A stretch of 64,000 nucleotides of DNA from Cecembia rubra (GCF_003014575.1 NZ_PYGF01000001.1:372001-436000), one strand, 5' to 3'. Numbered from the stretch's first letter, positions 9,283 through 17,564 are shown. Notes: generated by a model not told the origin, from the sequence alone. Translations and numbers: made by a program.

Positions 9283-10722
9283 ATGAAAAAAATATTCATT
9301 TTAGTCCTTTTTTCTTTAGGTTTTCCCCTTTTTTGCCCGCAAGCCATTGCTCAGGATAAATACCGGGTAGTAATCTTAAGCGATATGACCCATGATGATG
9401 GAAATTCCCTCATAAGGTACCTATACTATTCACCCTATTTTGATACGGAAGCCATTATAGTAACCCAGCAGCTTCCTGATTTTAATTTCAACCAAGATGG
9501 TCCTTGGGAAAAAGTGAATAGAATTTTGGAGGCATATAAAGAAGAATTTCCCCAATTGTTAAAACATGATCCTGATTTCCCTACTTACAATTCCTTAAAA
9601 AGCATTACCAAGAGGGGTAGGGGAGCTCTTCCAATTATCTGGCTGACCAATGAAAAGAAATTTGCTTCAGAAATTGCTGGAAGGTATGTTGAAGCATCAT
9701 GGGGAGATATCCGATTCCATGATTGGATTGGAGAAGGACTTAACCCTAATGGAGAATCTAAAGATTCTGAAGGTTCAGAATTCCTCATGCATATTTTTGA
9801 AAAAGAAGATGACAGGCCAATCTTTGTGCAAATGTGGGGAGGTCCTATCACCTTTGTCCAGGCACTCTACAGGTTCACGCAAAAACATGGCCAAGAGAAA
9901 TACAAACAGCTTTTAGGGAAACTCCATGTATATGGAATCCTACTCCAGGATATTACTTTTGATTATCTGATTGATCTAAATGATGTACAGGCTTTAAAAT
10001 GTGCCAATTTGGGTACAGTTGTTTCAACTTTTGAAGGAGAAAGGGCAGAGGTAGGGTGGCTGTTACATGATGCTGGGCACTTTTGGAAGTACCTGCGGGT
10101 TATGGAACAAAGAGAAGTGAATGGACATGGTCCCATGTCTGAAATTTATGATCACGGAGGGGAGGGGGACAGTCCTGCATTTTTATATCTTTTGAGCGGT
10201 GTATTGGGATTAAATGATCCTTTGGAACCAACACAGGGTAGTTGGGGCAGCAGGTTCCAACCTATGGGAAAAGGCTTCCCCAATGGATACTTTCATACTT
10301 GTGGCCTGGATCAAATGGAATTGGAACGCTGGATTCCTGATGCAAAAAATTCATTTTTGAACAGACTGCAATATTCTTTGAAGGAGCCAAATGAAGTGAA
10401 CCATGAGCCCGTGGTTATAGTAAATGGAATAAGAGACAATAAACCCCTTGTTATTTCCGGTTTTCCCGGTAATGTCTTGGTACTGGATGCAGCTGAATCC
10501 TTTGATCCTGATGGGGATGAATTGGAATTTCATTGGTTTTTATATCCAGAGGCCTCCAGTTACAGGGGAAAAATTCAATTTTCAGAACCAAATTCCAATA
10601 CCTTACAAATTGAAATCCCAAAAGACATATCAGATCAGGAAGTCCATTTGATTTTGGAAGTAAAGGATAATGGTGCTCCAAGATTGGTAGGATACAAAAG
10701 ATTAATTCTTAAAGGTATTTAG
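9283..10722 (+). CDS. Sde182/DUF1593 nucleoside-hydrolase-like secreted protein
   Basis: The frame opens at a TTG at 9241, but ATG 9283 starts a signal peptide (MKKIFILVLFSLGFPLFC...AIAQ), giving 479 residues. Right after the signal is RVVILSDMTHDDGNSLIRYL, matching the Asp-rich start of the DUF1593 / Sde182 nucleoside-hydrolase-like domain (to about 340). The C-terminal 90 residues match the Sde182 C-terminal Ig-like domain (SFDPDGDELEFHWF). Proteins of this type occur in polysaccharide-degrading Bacteroidota; substrate is unproved. It is flanked by a terminator upstream and converges with the acyl-CoA operon, so it is probably a single-gene unit. Confidence 0.87.
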   Translation: MKKIFILVLFSLGFPLFCPQAIAQDKYRVVILSDMTHDDGNSLIRYLYYSPYFDTEAIIVTQQLPDFNFNQDGPWEKVNRILEAYKEEFPQLLKHDPDFPTYNSLKSITKRGRGALPIIWLTNEKKFASEIAGRYVEASWGDIRFHDWIGEGLNPNGESKDSEGSEFLMHIFEKEDDRPIFVQMWGGPITFVQALYRFTQKHGQEKYKQLLGKLHVYGILLQDITFDYLIDLNDVQALKCANLGTVVSTFEGERAEVGWLLHDAGHFWKYLRVMEQREVNGHGPMSEIYDHGGEGDSPAFLYLLSGVLGLNDPLEPTQGSWGSRFQPMGKGFPNGYFHTCGLDQMELERWIPDAKNSFLNRLQYSLKEPNEVNHEPVVIVNGIRDNKPLVISGFPGNVLVLDAAESFDPDGDELEFHWFLYPEASSYRGKIQFSEPNSNTLQIEIPKDISDQEVHLILEVKDNGAPRLVGYKRLILKGI

Positions 10723-10746
10723 GAATTTTTATACCAAACGCTGGAA

Positions 10747-11625
10747 TCACAGCAGGAAATCTTCACTCCGAAAAGCAGGGTTGGGATATTTATAAAATCC
10801 TTCTCCTGACTTTTCACCAAGTTTCCCTTTATCAATGTAGGCTTTCAAAAGGGCAGCAAATCGCTGCGAAGCTTGATCAGGAAGTTTATTGGTAACATGC
10901 CAAGCAGTATCCAACCCTATTGAATCCAAAATCCCAAAAGGTCCCATATGCATGTGGAAGTTGACCATCCAGGATTTGTCAATATCTTCTATAGAGGCCA
11001 CTTCACCCGTTAAAAGCTTCCCGGCAGCACCAATAAATGCCATGAGCATGCTGTTAAAAAGATATCCTGGATTTTCTTTTTTTACCACTACAGGTACTTG
11101 TTCCAGACTTTTTCCAAACTCCATCAGGACAGGAATCAGTGAAGGATCCGTTCCAGGGTGGGGCATAATGTCCACTACTTTGGAATAAAATACATCATGA
11201 AAATGGAACGCACAAAATCTCTCAGGCCGACCGGATATTTCTGCAAACATGGACGGTAAAAGAAAAGAGGTATTTGTCGTAAAAATAGTTTTTTCCGGTG
11301 CAATTTTACCAAATTGGTCCCATACTGCATACTTAATCTCCGGATCCTCCGTAACACTTTCATTGATGATATCAGCATCCCAAATGGCTACATTGGGATT
11401 GTCTGTAAAGGTAATTGCAGCTATTGCATTCATGCCGGCTACATCATCCAGGCCTGAATTATTCGCCAGTTGCCTGACAATTTTCTGCATCAGCTTTTGG
11501 GAATTTTCCAATGCTTTAGGTTGAATGTCAAAAATGGCAACCTGATAACCTGACAGGCCAGCCTGAAGGGCAACGCGGGTACCCAAGGTACCGGCACCTA
11601 AAATGCAGACTCTTTTAATTTTCAT
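10747..11625 (-). CDS. 3-hydroxyacyl-CoA dehydrogenase, NAD-binding type
   Basis: 292 residues from ATG 11625 (MKIKRVCILGAGTLG). A longer frame reaches 11688 but would overlap the upstream kinase gene by 59 bases. The Rossmann GxGxxG (ILGAGTLGTRVA) is at the N-terminus, the second-domain part begins near 190, and HFHDVFYSKVV corresponds to the catalytic-His region. It should oxidise an L-3-hydroxyacyl-CoA to 3-ketoacyl-CoA with NAD in the cytosol. It starts 4 bases after the APH-kinase stop and is the last gene of the operon SDR-ACAD-APH-HADH. It would act on the enoyl-CoA made by the two upstream enzymes after hydration. No hydratase or thiolase is adjacent. Confidence 0.85.
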   Translation of the reverse strand: MKIKRVCILGAGTLGTRVALQAGLSGYQVAIFDIQPKALENSQKLMQKIVRQLANNSGLDDVAGMNAIAAITFTDNPNVAIWDADIINESVTEDPEIKYAVWDQFGKIAPEKTIFTTNTSFLLPSMFAEISGRPERFCAFHFHDVFYSKVVDIMPHPGTDPSLIPVLMEFGKSLEQVPVVVKKENPGYLFNSMLMAFIGAAGKLLTGEVASIEDIDKSWMVNFHMHMGPFGILDSIGLDTAWHVTNKLPDQASQRFAALLKAYIDKGKLGEKSGEGFYKYPNPAFRSEDFLL

Positions 11626-11629
11626 CAGT

Positions 11630-12664
11630 TCAAATTTTATGGGTTTTGATACTTTTAAAAGCTGTTTTACCACATGCTTGCACGACATGGATCAATCCGG
11701 AAAACCGTGGATCCTGTGCAAAACCTAAGGTAAATCTCTTATAAATCTGTTGGGCAATCACACCCACTTTAAAAACTCCAAAGACATAATAAAACAACAT
11801 GTTGGAAAGATTCAAATTGCTGTTTTGTGAATAATAATCAATTACTTTTTCTCTACTAAAATTACCAAGCGGATAGGCAAGGTTAAACATCTTTAAAATT
11901 TCGGGATCTCCTTCCTCTGCCCAATATGCCAAACTAGTACCTAAATCCATCAAGGGATCTCCAACCGTAGCCATTTCCCAGTCCAATACCGCCTTTATTT
12001 TTGGGTTTATAGGACCATCTAAGATCAGGTTGTCATATTTATAATCATTGTGTATAAAGGCGATCTGTTGGGAATCAGGTATATTTCCTTTTAGCCAGTC
12101 TGATACTGCCTCCATTTCCTTAATCTCATCTGTTTTGGCGTTAAAATATCGGTCTGACCATCCAAAAACCTGCCTAGTCACATAACCATCTGGTTTCCCT
12201 AATTCCAACAAACCTGAATCTTTCAGTTCAAGTTGATGCAAGGCCAAAAGTCCATCCACTGTATTTTTGCTTAATTTAGCAAAAAAATCCGAACTTAGAT
12301 TCATTCCTTCTGGAATTTTGTTTCTCAGAATCAAGCCATTTACTTTTTCCATTAGGAAGAATGGTACACCGATCACTCCTTCATCTTCACAACAAAGAAT
12401 TGGCTTTGGAATTTTCTCATATCCGGCTTTTTGAAGTGCTTGGAGAACTCTAAATTCCCTCACCATGTCATGGGCCTTACTGATTTTAAGCCCTAGTGGT
12501 GGTCTCCTTAAAACAAATTCTCCATCGGGAGAGGTAATCAGGTATGTCAAATTGGAATATCCCCCCTTGAATTGTGTGATGACTGTTGAATTTGGGTCAA
12601 GGTTCAATTTAGAAGTGAGAAAAGGAAAGATTCCTTCTAGCCCTTTAGGCGCTGTATTGATCAT
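11630..12664 (-). CDS. APH-family phosphotransferase, ACAD10/11- or LvaA-like 4-hydroxyacyl-CoA kinase candidate
   Basis: 344 residues with the aminoglycoside-phosphotransferase/choline-kinase fold. The catalytic loop is IHNDYKYDN (D207), and the metal-binding DWE lies in VLDWEMATVGDP (about D226). The N-terminal QFKGGYSNLTYLI and EFVLRRPP patterns match the kinase subgroup that in vertebrates is fused to acyl-CoA dehydrogenase (ACAD10, ACAD11). Here it is a separate gene overlapping the acyl-CoA dehydrogenase by 4 bases (ATGA), so the two are translationally coupled. The known role of the fused enzymes and of LvaA is phosphorylating the 4-hydroxyl of acyl-CoAs so that phosphate can be eliminated. 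The substrate here is inferred from context only. Confidence 0.85.
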   Translation of the reverse strand: MINTAPKGLEGIFPFLTSKLNLDPNSTVITQFKGGYSNLTYLITSPDGEFVLRRPPLGLKISKAHDMVREFRVLQALQKAGYEKIPKPILCCEDEGVIGVPFFLMEKVNGLILRNKIPEGMNLSSDFFAKLSKNTVDGLLALHQLELKDSGLLELGKPDGYVTRQVFGWSDRYFNAKTDEIKEMEAVSDWLKGNIPDSQQIAFIHNDYKYDNLILDGPINPKIKAVLDWEMATVGDPLMDLGTSLAYWAEEGDPEILKMFNLAYPLGNFSREKVIDYYSQNSNLNLSNMLFYYVFGVFKVGVIAQQIYKRFTLGFAQDPRFSGLIHVVQACGKTAFKSIKTHKI

Positions 12665-13869
12665 GAGCCAGCGAATTGTTTGAGTATTCTTTTAGCTAAT
12701 ACGGACTTATGTACTTCATCCGGCCCATCATAAATTCTAGCTCCCCGCTCATGTCGGTACCAAAATGAAAGCAGGGTATCATCTGTGATTCCCAGTCCTC
12801 CATGTACCTGAATCGCACGATCCAAAGTGTTCATCAGTACATCCGAAACAAAAAATTTTATGGTCGAAATATCCTCTTTGGCCGCTTTGGCACCTTCCTC
12901 ATCTATTTTCTGGGCGGTGGCCAGGACCATCAATCTAGAAGCTTTGACCGAGGCTACAGATTCAGCAATCCAATTTTGGATTGTTTGTTGACTGGCTAGG
13001 GGTTTTCCCGGATCCAGCATCCTGGTCAAGGCCCTTCTGCACATAAGTTCAATGGCCCTTTCACAGATACCTATCCAACGCATGCAATGATGGATTCTTC
13101 CTGGTCCCAATCTTTCTTGGGCCAAAGCAAAACCCTGTCCTTCTTGACCTATGAGATTGCTTGCAGGTACTCGGCAATTGATAAACTTTACTTCTCCATG
13201 TGACATGTAATCTTCACCAATATCTCCCATAATTGGAATGTTCCTTACCAGCTTGAAGCCAGGATTGTCCAATGGGACTAAAATCATGCTGGCCCTTTGG
13301 TATGGGTTGGAATTTTCTGGGTCAGTAATTGCCATAACAATGGTAAATGCTGCTCCATCAGCAGAGGAGGTAAACCATTTGTGTCCATTGATTATGTATT
13401 CATCTCCCACTTTCACTGCAGTGGTAGATAAATGTACAGGGTTGCTCCCTGCATTTTCCGGCTCTGTCATGGCAAAGCAACTCCTGATTTCTCCTTTCTG
13501 AAGTGGTTTGAGGTATTTTTCTTTTAGTTCCTTACTGGCAAACTGATGCATGAGCTCCATATTCCCGATATCCGGAGCCTGGCAGTTGAAAACATAATGC
13601 CCAATCGGGCTTTTACCCAATATTTCCGATATCCTGCCGAATTCCTGCAAGCTTAATCCCAGTCCACCTTCCTCTTTGGATAAATGAGGGGCGAATAATC
13701 CCTCTTTTTTCGCTATTTCCCTTAAAGCCTGAAGCTCAGGAAGTGAAGCCTTGAAACTCCCGTAAACAGCTTTTAATTCTAAAGGATAAATATATTGCTT
13801 CAAAAACTCATCATATCGTGCCAGTAAGGCAATGAATGTTGCACTTGTTTTATTTTGGGTCAATTCCAT
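12661..13869 (-). CDS. Acyl-CoA dehydrogenase, ACAD10/11- or LvaC-like
   Basis: 402 residues with full acyl-CoA dehydrogenase architecture: N-terminal helices to 130, FAMTEPENAGSNP FAD/substrate motif near 132, beta domain to 250, then the C-terminal helical domain. At the position of the catalytic glutamate of medium-chain enzymes (YEG) it has YDGPDEVH, with D381. That pattern (DGPDEVH) is what I recall for ACAD10/ACAD11-type proteins. These convert 4-phospho-acyl-CoA to enoyl-CoA instead of simple alpha,beta-dehydrogenation. It starts 13 bases after the SDR stop and overlaps the kinase start by 4 bases. A normal acyl-CoA dehydrogenase role remains possible. Confidence 0.88.
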   Translation of the reverse strand: MELTQNKTSATFIALLARYDEFLKQYIYPLELKAVYGSFKASLPELQALREIAKKEGLFAPHLSKEEGGLGLSLQEFGRISEILGKSPIGHYVFNCQAPDIGNMELMHQFASKELKEKYLKPLQKGEIRSCFAMTEPENAGSNPVHLSTTAVKVGDEYIINGHKWFTSSADGAAFTIVMAITDPENSNPYQRASMILVPLDNPGFKLVRNIPIMGDIGEDYMSHGEVKFINCRVPASNLIGQEGQGFALAQERLGPGRIHHCMRWIGICERAIELMCRRALTRMLDPGKPLASQQTIQNWIAESVASVKASRLMVLATAQKIDEEGAKAAKEDISTIKFFVSDVLMNTLDRAIQVHGGLGITDDTLLSFWYRHERGARIYDGPDEVHKSVLAKRILKQFAGS

Positions 13870-13882
13870 TGCATGCTATGAT

Positions 13883-14650
13883 TTAAATAGTAAATCCACC
13901 GTCAGCTGTCAGTACGGTTCCTGTAGTGTATGAAGAGGCAGGAGAGGCCAGGTAAAGCGCTGCTGCACCGATTTCCTCACTTGTACCGACACGCTTAATG
14001 GCCAAGGCCTTCATCATGTGGGCCATAATTTTGTCATTACTCCAGAGGGCTTCAGAGAACTTGGTTTTGATCAGGCCTGGGCAGATTGCATTCACCCGGA
14101 TCTTGTGATCTCCCCATTCCTTTGCAAAAACTTTTGTCATAGATATCAAAGCTGCCTTGCTGACAGAATAGATTCCCAAACCCGGTTCAGGAGATATTCC
14201 TCCAATGGAGGAAATATTGATTACGGAAGCATGGGATGATTCTCTTAGATAAGGAAAACAAAGTTTCATCAATTGGAATGGTGCCTTGACATTGATATCC
14301 ATAATTTTATCATAAGCTTCTAAGGAAGTATCATGGGCTGGTCCGAAAACAGGATTGGAGGCTGCATTATTTACCAATACGTCAATAGTTCCGTATAGGG
14401 AAACTGTTTTATTCACCAACTCTTCCAGTTCTTCCGTTTTTCCAACATTACAGGCTATACCTGTAATTTCATAGCCTTTTGCTCTAAGCTGAGTAGCCAT
14501 TTCATCCAAAGATTCCTGCTTTCTGCTGCTGATAACAACTTTGGCCCCAGCAGCAGCAAATGTCTCAGCAATGCTCAATCCTATGCCTTTGCTTGCCCCT
14601 GTAATCAGGGCAACTTTGCCCATTAATGAGAATAATGTTGAAAGATCCAT
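13883..14650 (-). CDS. Short-chain dehydrogenase/reductase (SDR), first gene of the acyl-CoA operon
   Basis: 255 residues from ATG 14650 (MDLSTLFSLMGKVALITGAS). Frame extension upstream to 14866 would run through the divergent MECR-like gene and is rejected. It has TGASKGIG (cofactor), NNAAS, the catalytic serine in NISSIGG, and Y161/K165 in YSVSK, ending in the C-terminal pattern TGTVLTADGG. It reduces or oxidises a hydroxyl/keto group with NAD(P). In the lva pathway an SDR (LvaD) reduces the 4-keto group of levulinyl-CoA to 4-hydroxy; a parallel role is plausible here. It is divergent from the MECR-like gene with a 137-base shared promoter region. Confidence 0.88.
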   Translation of the reverse strand: MDLSTLFSLMGKVALITGASKGIGLSIAETFAAAGAKVVISSRKQESLDEMATQLRAKGYEITGIACNVGKTEELEELVNKTVSLYGTIDVLVNNAASNPVFGPAHDTSLEAYDKIMDINVKAPFQLMKLCFPYLRESSHASVINISSIGGISPEPGLGIYSVSKAALISMTKVFAKEWGDHKIRVNAICPGLIKTKFSEALWSNDKIMAHMMKALAIKRVGTSEEIGAAALYLASPASSYTTGTVLTADGGFTI

Positions 14651-14787
14651 GTTGATGCTTGATATAAGTTCCTTAACAAGAATAAGGATTTTAGTTTTCA
14701 TTGCCAATCTATTGACGAGAAATGTTATGCATACCGAGTATTTTTTTTTAACTTCCAATCTGAAAATTTTAATCAAAACCAAGAAGA

Positions 14788-15756
14788 ATGAAGCAGGTAG
14801 TTTTTTACAAAACCGGATTGCCAAAAGAAGTTTTGCAGCTTGAAGAAGCTCCCATGCCAGAACCAAAGGCGCATGAAGTTAGGATCAAGGTGACAGCAAG
14901 AAATATTAACCCTTCTGATATCATGTTTATCAGAGGGATGTATGGGATTACACCAAAATTACCGAGCTCTGCTGGTTTTGAGGCTGTGGGCATAGTGGAT
15001 AAAAGTGATCAAAAAGGTAGCATAGCAGTGGGGACAAAAGTAATTTTCACGACAATAGGTACTTGGAAAGAGTATGTCTGTGTTCCATCCAATATGGTGA
15101 TTCCAAGTCCTCCGGGTATGCCAGATGAGGTAGCTTGTCAGGCTTTTGTCAATCCCTTGACTGCTTATGGCATGTTAGAAAGCAGTGGATTGAAGGATGG
15201 GCAATGGTTGCTAGTCACAGCAGCGGCCTCAGCTTATGGGAAACTGGTCATCCAAATGGCAAAACAAAAGGGAATCAAAGTAGCCTGTACAGTAAGAAGG
15301 GATGAGCAAAAAGAACTATTAGAAAAATTAGGAGCTGACCTGGTGATCAATACAGAAAGGGAAAAACTCCAGAAAGTGATTCTGGAACAAACACAGGAAG
15401 GGGTGGACGTAGTATTTGATGCCGTAGGAGGGGTTTTAGGCGCAAGGGCTTTGGCTAGCTTGAAAACTGGAGGCAAGATGATGGTCTTTGGTTTATTGAG
15501 TCTAGAGAATATTCCATTGAATTCCGGTCTGTTGATCTTTAAAAATATTAAAGTTGAAGGATTTTGGCTGACCACCTGGATGGCAGGATTAAGTCCGGAA
15601 TCTACTCAGATAGCATTTAGAACTGTTTTTACCCATTTACTCTCCCAAAAAGTCAAAGTGGATGTTGAAGCAACTTTCCGCTTAGAAAAATTCGGGGAAG
15701 CTTTGGAAGCTTATGAGAAGGAAGGCAGGAATGGGAAAATTATTTTGACTTCCTGA
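14788..15756 (+). CDS. MDR-family oxidoreductase, MECR/quinone-oxidoreductase-like
   Basis: 322 residues of the medium-chain dehydrogenase/reductase superfamily without structural zinc cysteines. The N-terminal NINPSDIMFIRGMYG segment is like mitochondrial trans-2-enoyl-CoA reductase (MECR/Etr1) and quinone oxidoreductases. The cofactor domain has TAAASAYGKLVIQMAK and GADLVINT. It would use NADPH to reduce a C=C bond, perhaps an enoyl-CoA. It is transcribed divergently from the SDR-ACAD-APH-HADH operon and converges on the TetR gene, which suggests a shared acyl-CoA function. A quinone reductase role cannot be excluded. Confidence 0.83.
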   Translation: MKQVVFYKTGLPKEVLQLEEAPMPEPKAHEVRIKVTARNINPSDIMFIRGMYGITPKLPSSAGFEAVGIVDKSDQKGSIAVGTKVIFTTIGTWKEYVCVPSNMVIPSPPGMPDEVACQAFVNPLTAYGMLESSGLKDGQWLLVTAAASAYGKLVIQMAKQKGIKVACTVRRDEQKELLEKLGADLVINTEREKLQKVILEQTQEGVDVVFDAVGGVLGARALASLKTGGKMMVFGLLSLENIPLNSGLLIFKNIKVEGFWLTTWMAGLSPESTQIAFRTVFTHLLSQKVKVDVEATFRLEKFGEALEAYEKEGRNGKIILTS

Positions 15757-15852
15757 TTAAGTGAATAGGGGTTGTTATTAGCTGCTACTAATCCACAGTC
15801 ATCTTTTAATATCTTACTTTGGGCAAAATTTTAGGAAAAGACACAAAAAAGT

Positions 15853-15898
15853 TTTCATGCAGAGATCGCTGCGGTTTCGCTGCGTACTCTGCGTGAAA
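15853..15898. repeat. Structured intergenic element between convergent genes
   Basis: Arms TTTCATGCAGAG (15853-15864) and CTCTGCGTGAAA (15887-15898) are complementary apart from one G.T wobble. The 22-base loop holds a direct repeat of CGCTGCG. Base composition is far richer in GC than the surrounding intergenic DNA. It could be a terminator or a copy of a dispersed repeat; copy number elsewhere is unknown. Confidence 0.6.
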
Positions 15899-15936
15899 TA
15901 AATTTTCATTCTTTTTTTAAATGCCAAAATCTAATC

Positions 15937-16638
15937 CTAAAACAAAGAGGCCTGGACTGCCTGTGGTTTTTGCGCCTGAATAGTTCCTTTGAGCATATCC
16001 TGCATAAGCTTTAAAAAGCCCGGTTTCCAATTGTCCAAATGTATTTTGACCTCCTTTTCCTCAAAAGCTACGGGTCCGGTGAGTCTTTCATAACCTATGA
16101 TCATTGACCAAATGGTATAAAAAGTAACCTCAAGCTGCAATTCGGGACGGATACTTCCGTCCTTGATACCCTGAGAAACCATTTGGATACCCAGCTTGCC
16201 GCAGTCATGGTGGATGTCCAGTAATTTTTGAAAATGTTCACTTTCCAAGATTAATGGGTGGATTTGCTGTCTTCCAGATTCTTGGGTATAAAGCTGCATA
16301 ATTCCCATAAAATTGAGAATTGCGTCGTTGTACATGCGATTGGCTTGGGCAAATTTGATGTAATCCGAGGCAAGGTCGGTGAGCATTTGAAGTCCTGTTC
16401 TACCTTTTTGCTTGAAAATGTCCCTAAAAACTCCTTTCAACTCATCAAAAGCTTTTTTGGTAACTGCCATGTAAAGATCTTCTTTGTTTTTGAAGTAAAA
16501 ATAGCTTAAGCCTTTGCTTATTCCGGCCGTTTTTGCTACTTCATCCATAGTGGTGGCAGCATATCCTTTTTCGGTAAACAGTTTGATGGCTACCTCTAAA
16601 ATTAACTTGGTTTTTTTTTCTCTTACAGAACTTGGCAT
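15937..16638 (-). CDS. TetR/AcrR family transcriptional regulator
   Basis: 233 residues from ATG 16638 (MPSSVREKKTKLILEVA); the upstream in-frame extension to 16695 overlaps a promoter/operator and is rejected. The helix-turn-helix is classical: LFTEKGYAATTMDEVAKTAGISKGLSYFYFKNKEDLY at about 18-55, and the rest is an alpha-helical ligand domain. It probably represses its own gene through the palindrome at 16652-16668. Location beside the acyl-CoA operon and the MECR-like gene suggests an acyl-CoA effector, as in many TetR regulators of fatty acid breakdown. Targets beyond itself are not proved; the same palindrome was not found in the 14651-14787 divergent region. Confidence 0.9.
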   Translation of the reverse strand: MPSSVREKKTKLILEVAIKLFTEKGYAATTMDEVAKTAGISKGLSYFYFKNKEDLYMAVTKKAFDELKGVFRDIFKQKGRTGLQMLTDLASDYIKFAQANRMYNDAILNFMGIMQLYTQESGRQQIHPLILESEHFQKLLDIHHDCGKLGIQMVSQGIKDGSIRPELQLEVTFYTIWSMIIGYERLTGPVAFEEKEVKIHLDNWKPGFLKLMQDMLKGTIQAQKPQAVQASLF

Positions 16639-16651
16639 AATCAGACAATAT

Positions 16652-16672
16652 TTTGACTGAGGGTCAAATATA
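16652..16672 (-). promoter_or_regulatory. Candidate TetR operator overlapping -7 element
   Basis: A perfect 6-5-6 palindrome, TTTGAC-N5-GTCAAA (16652-16668), lies 13 bases upstream of the TetR start. The minus-strand sequence TATATTTG (16665-16672) matches the Bacteroidota -7 consensus TAnnTTTG and overlaps one arm, so bound repressor would block the promoter. The -33 element is not clear. Confidence 0.55.
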
Positions 16673-16746
16673 TTAAACGGCAGCCAAAATTTCATTTAAC
16701 ACCGTTTCAAAAAATCAGAAAATTCTACAGATCAATTAGAAATTTT

Positions 16747-17400
16747 TTAATCTTTCATGCAGGAATATAGTTGACTCCACTTTTCCTCTCCGAGTACTCC
16801 CTTTAGATCAACGACTGTTTCCCTGATACAAGGCTTTATAATTTCAATATGTTTTTTTCTGAGATCTTCAATGCTGGTTTTGAATGTTTCCCGTATGGCT
16901 AACATCCCTTGATGGAATTGTTCTCTACTGATTTCTTGTTTCATTAACTTTTCCAGCAGATCCAATCTCCTTTTTTCCATGGCTGCAATAATCTCCACCA
17001 TATCTTTTCTAAGTAATTGAAAAGCCTCCATCCTGCATTGTGCCATATTAAGCAGTAGCAATCGTATTTCTCTCTTTTGTGTTTCTGTGAAATCCAGTCT
17101 AATTAAACAGGAAATCAATTTACTTCTTTCAATTATACTTTCATGTTCATGGCTATTGCTATGGCTTTCTAATTGTTTTGCAAATTCAACCTCTGCTTGT
17201 TCCGGGGATGTCCTGAACCCAAAAGGTTTTGTTTCGTCCCCACCTTGGATTTCAAGGCTGATGATTTCTTCAGCCAAAATACCGGTTATGTTATCAATCT
17301 CTTGGTTGATTTTGCTTTGCAAGCCGTCTTTTTCCTGACAGGCCAAGATCAGGAAAAAAATTCCTGTCAGGATGGTCCAGCTTTTCAAATGTTTCTTCAT
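16747..17400 (-). CDS. Helical lipoprotein of unknown function
   Basis: 217 residues. It has a lipoprotein signal (ILTGIFFLILAC, C21) and a long helical mature region rich in charged residues. FTETQKREIRLLLLNMAQ followed by amphipathic helices is reminiscent of Spy/CpxP or 'LTxxQ' periplasmic proteins, but I would not assign it to that family. It is downstream of tyrS on the same strand; the long hairpin at 17471-17554 separates them, so it may have its own promoter. Function unknown. Confidence 0.72.
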   Translation of the reverse strand: MKKHLKSWTILTGIFFLILACQEKDGLQSKINQEIDNITGILAEEIISLEIQGGDETKPFGFRTSPEQAEVEFAKQLESHSNSHEHESIIERSKLISCLIRLDFTETQKREIRLLLLNMAQCRMEAFQLLRKDMVEIIAAMEKRRLDLLEKLMKQEISREQFHQGMLAIRETFKTSIEDLRKKHIEIIKPCIRETVVDLKGVLGEEKWSQLYSCMKD

Positions 17401-17470
17401 GATGATCCAGGCAGATTTACCTAAAAATAACGATAAAAAAATGAAATATTGATGAAAAAAATATAAAAAA

Positions 17471-17554
17471 TCACCCCATTCAGTTCTTTTTCAAACTTCC
17501 TGATTCATCTAGAGCAAAATGATGTTCAGAAAGTTGAAGATGCTAATGGGGTGA
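17471..17554 (-). terminator. Long irregular hairpin downstream of tyrS
   Basis: Outer arms TCACCCCATT (17471-17480) and AATGGGGTGA (17545-17554) are perfectly complementary, and an inner TTCAAACTT/AAGTTGAA stem with one bulge extends the helix. On the minus strand it is followed by a T-rich run (17440-17470 region), and it lies 11 bases after the tyrS stop. It probably terminates tyrS transcription. Confidence 0.65.
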
Positions 17555-17564
17555 TCTATCAACT

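Noticed and set aside
14651-14866. N-terminal extension of the SDR
   Set aside because: It runs through the divergent MECR-like gene; the family start is at MDLSTLFSLMGKVALITG.
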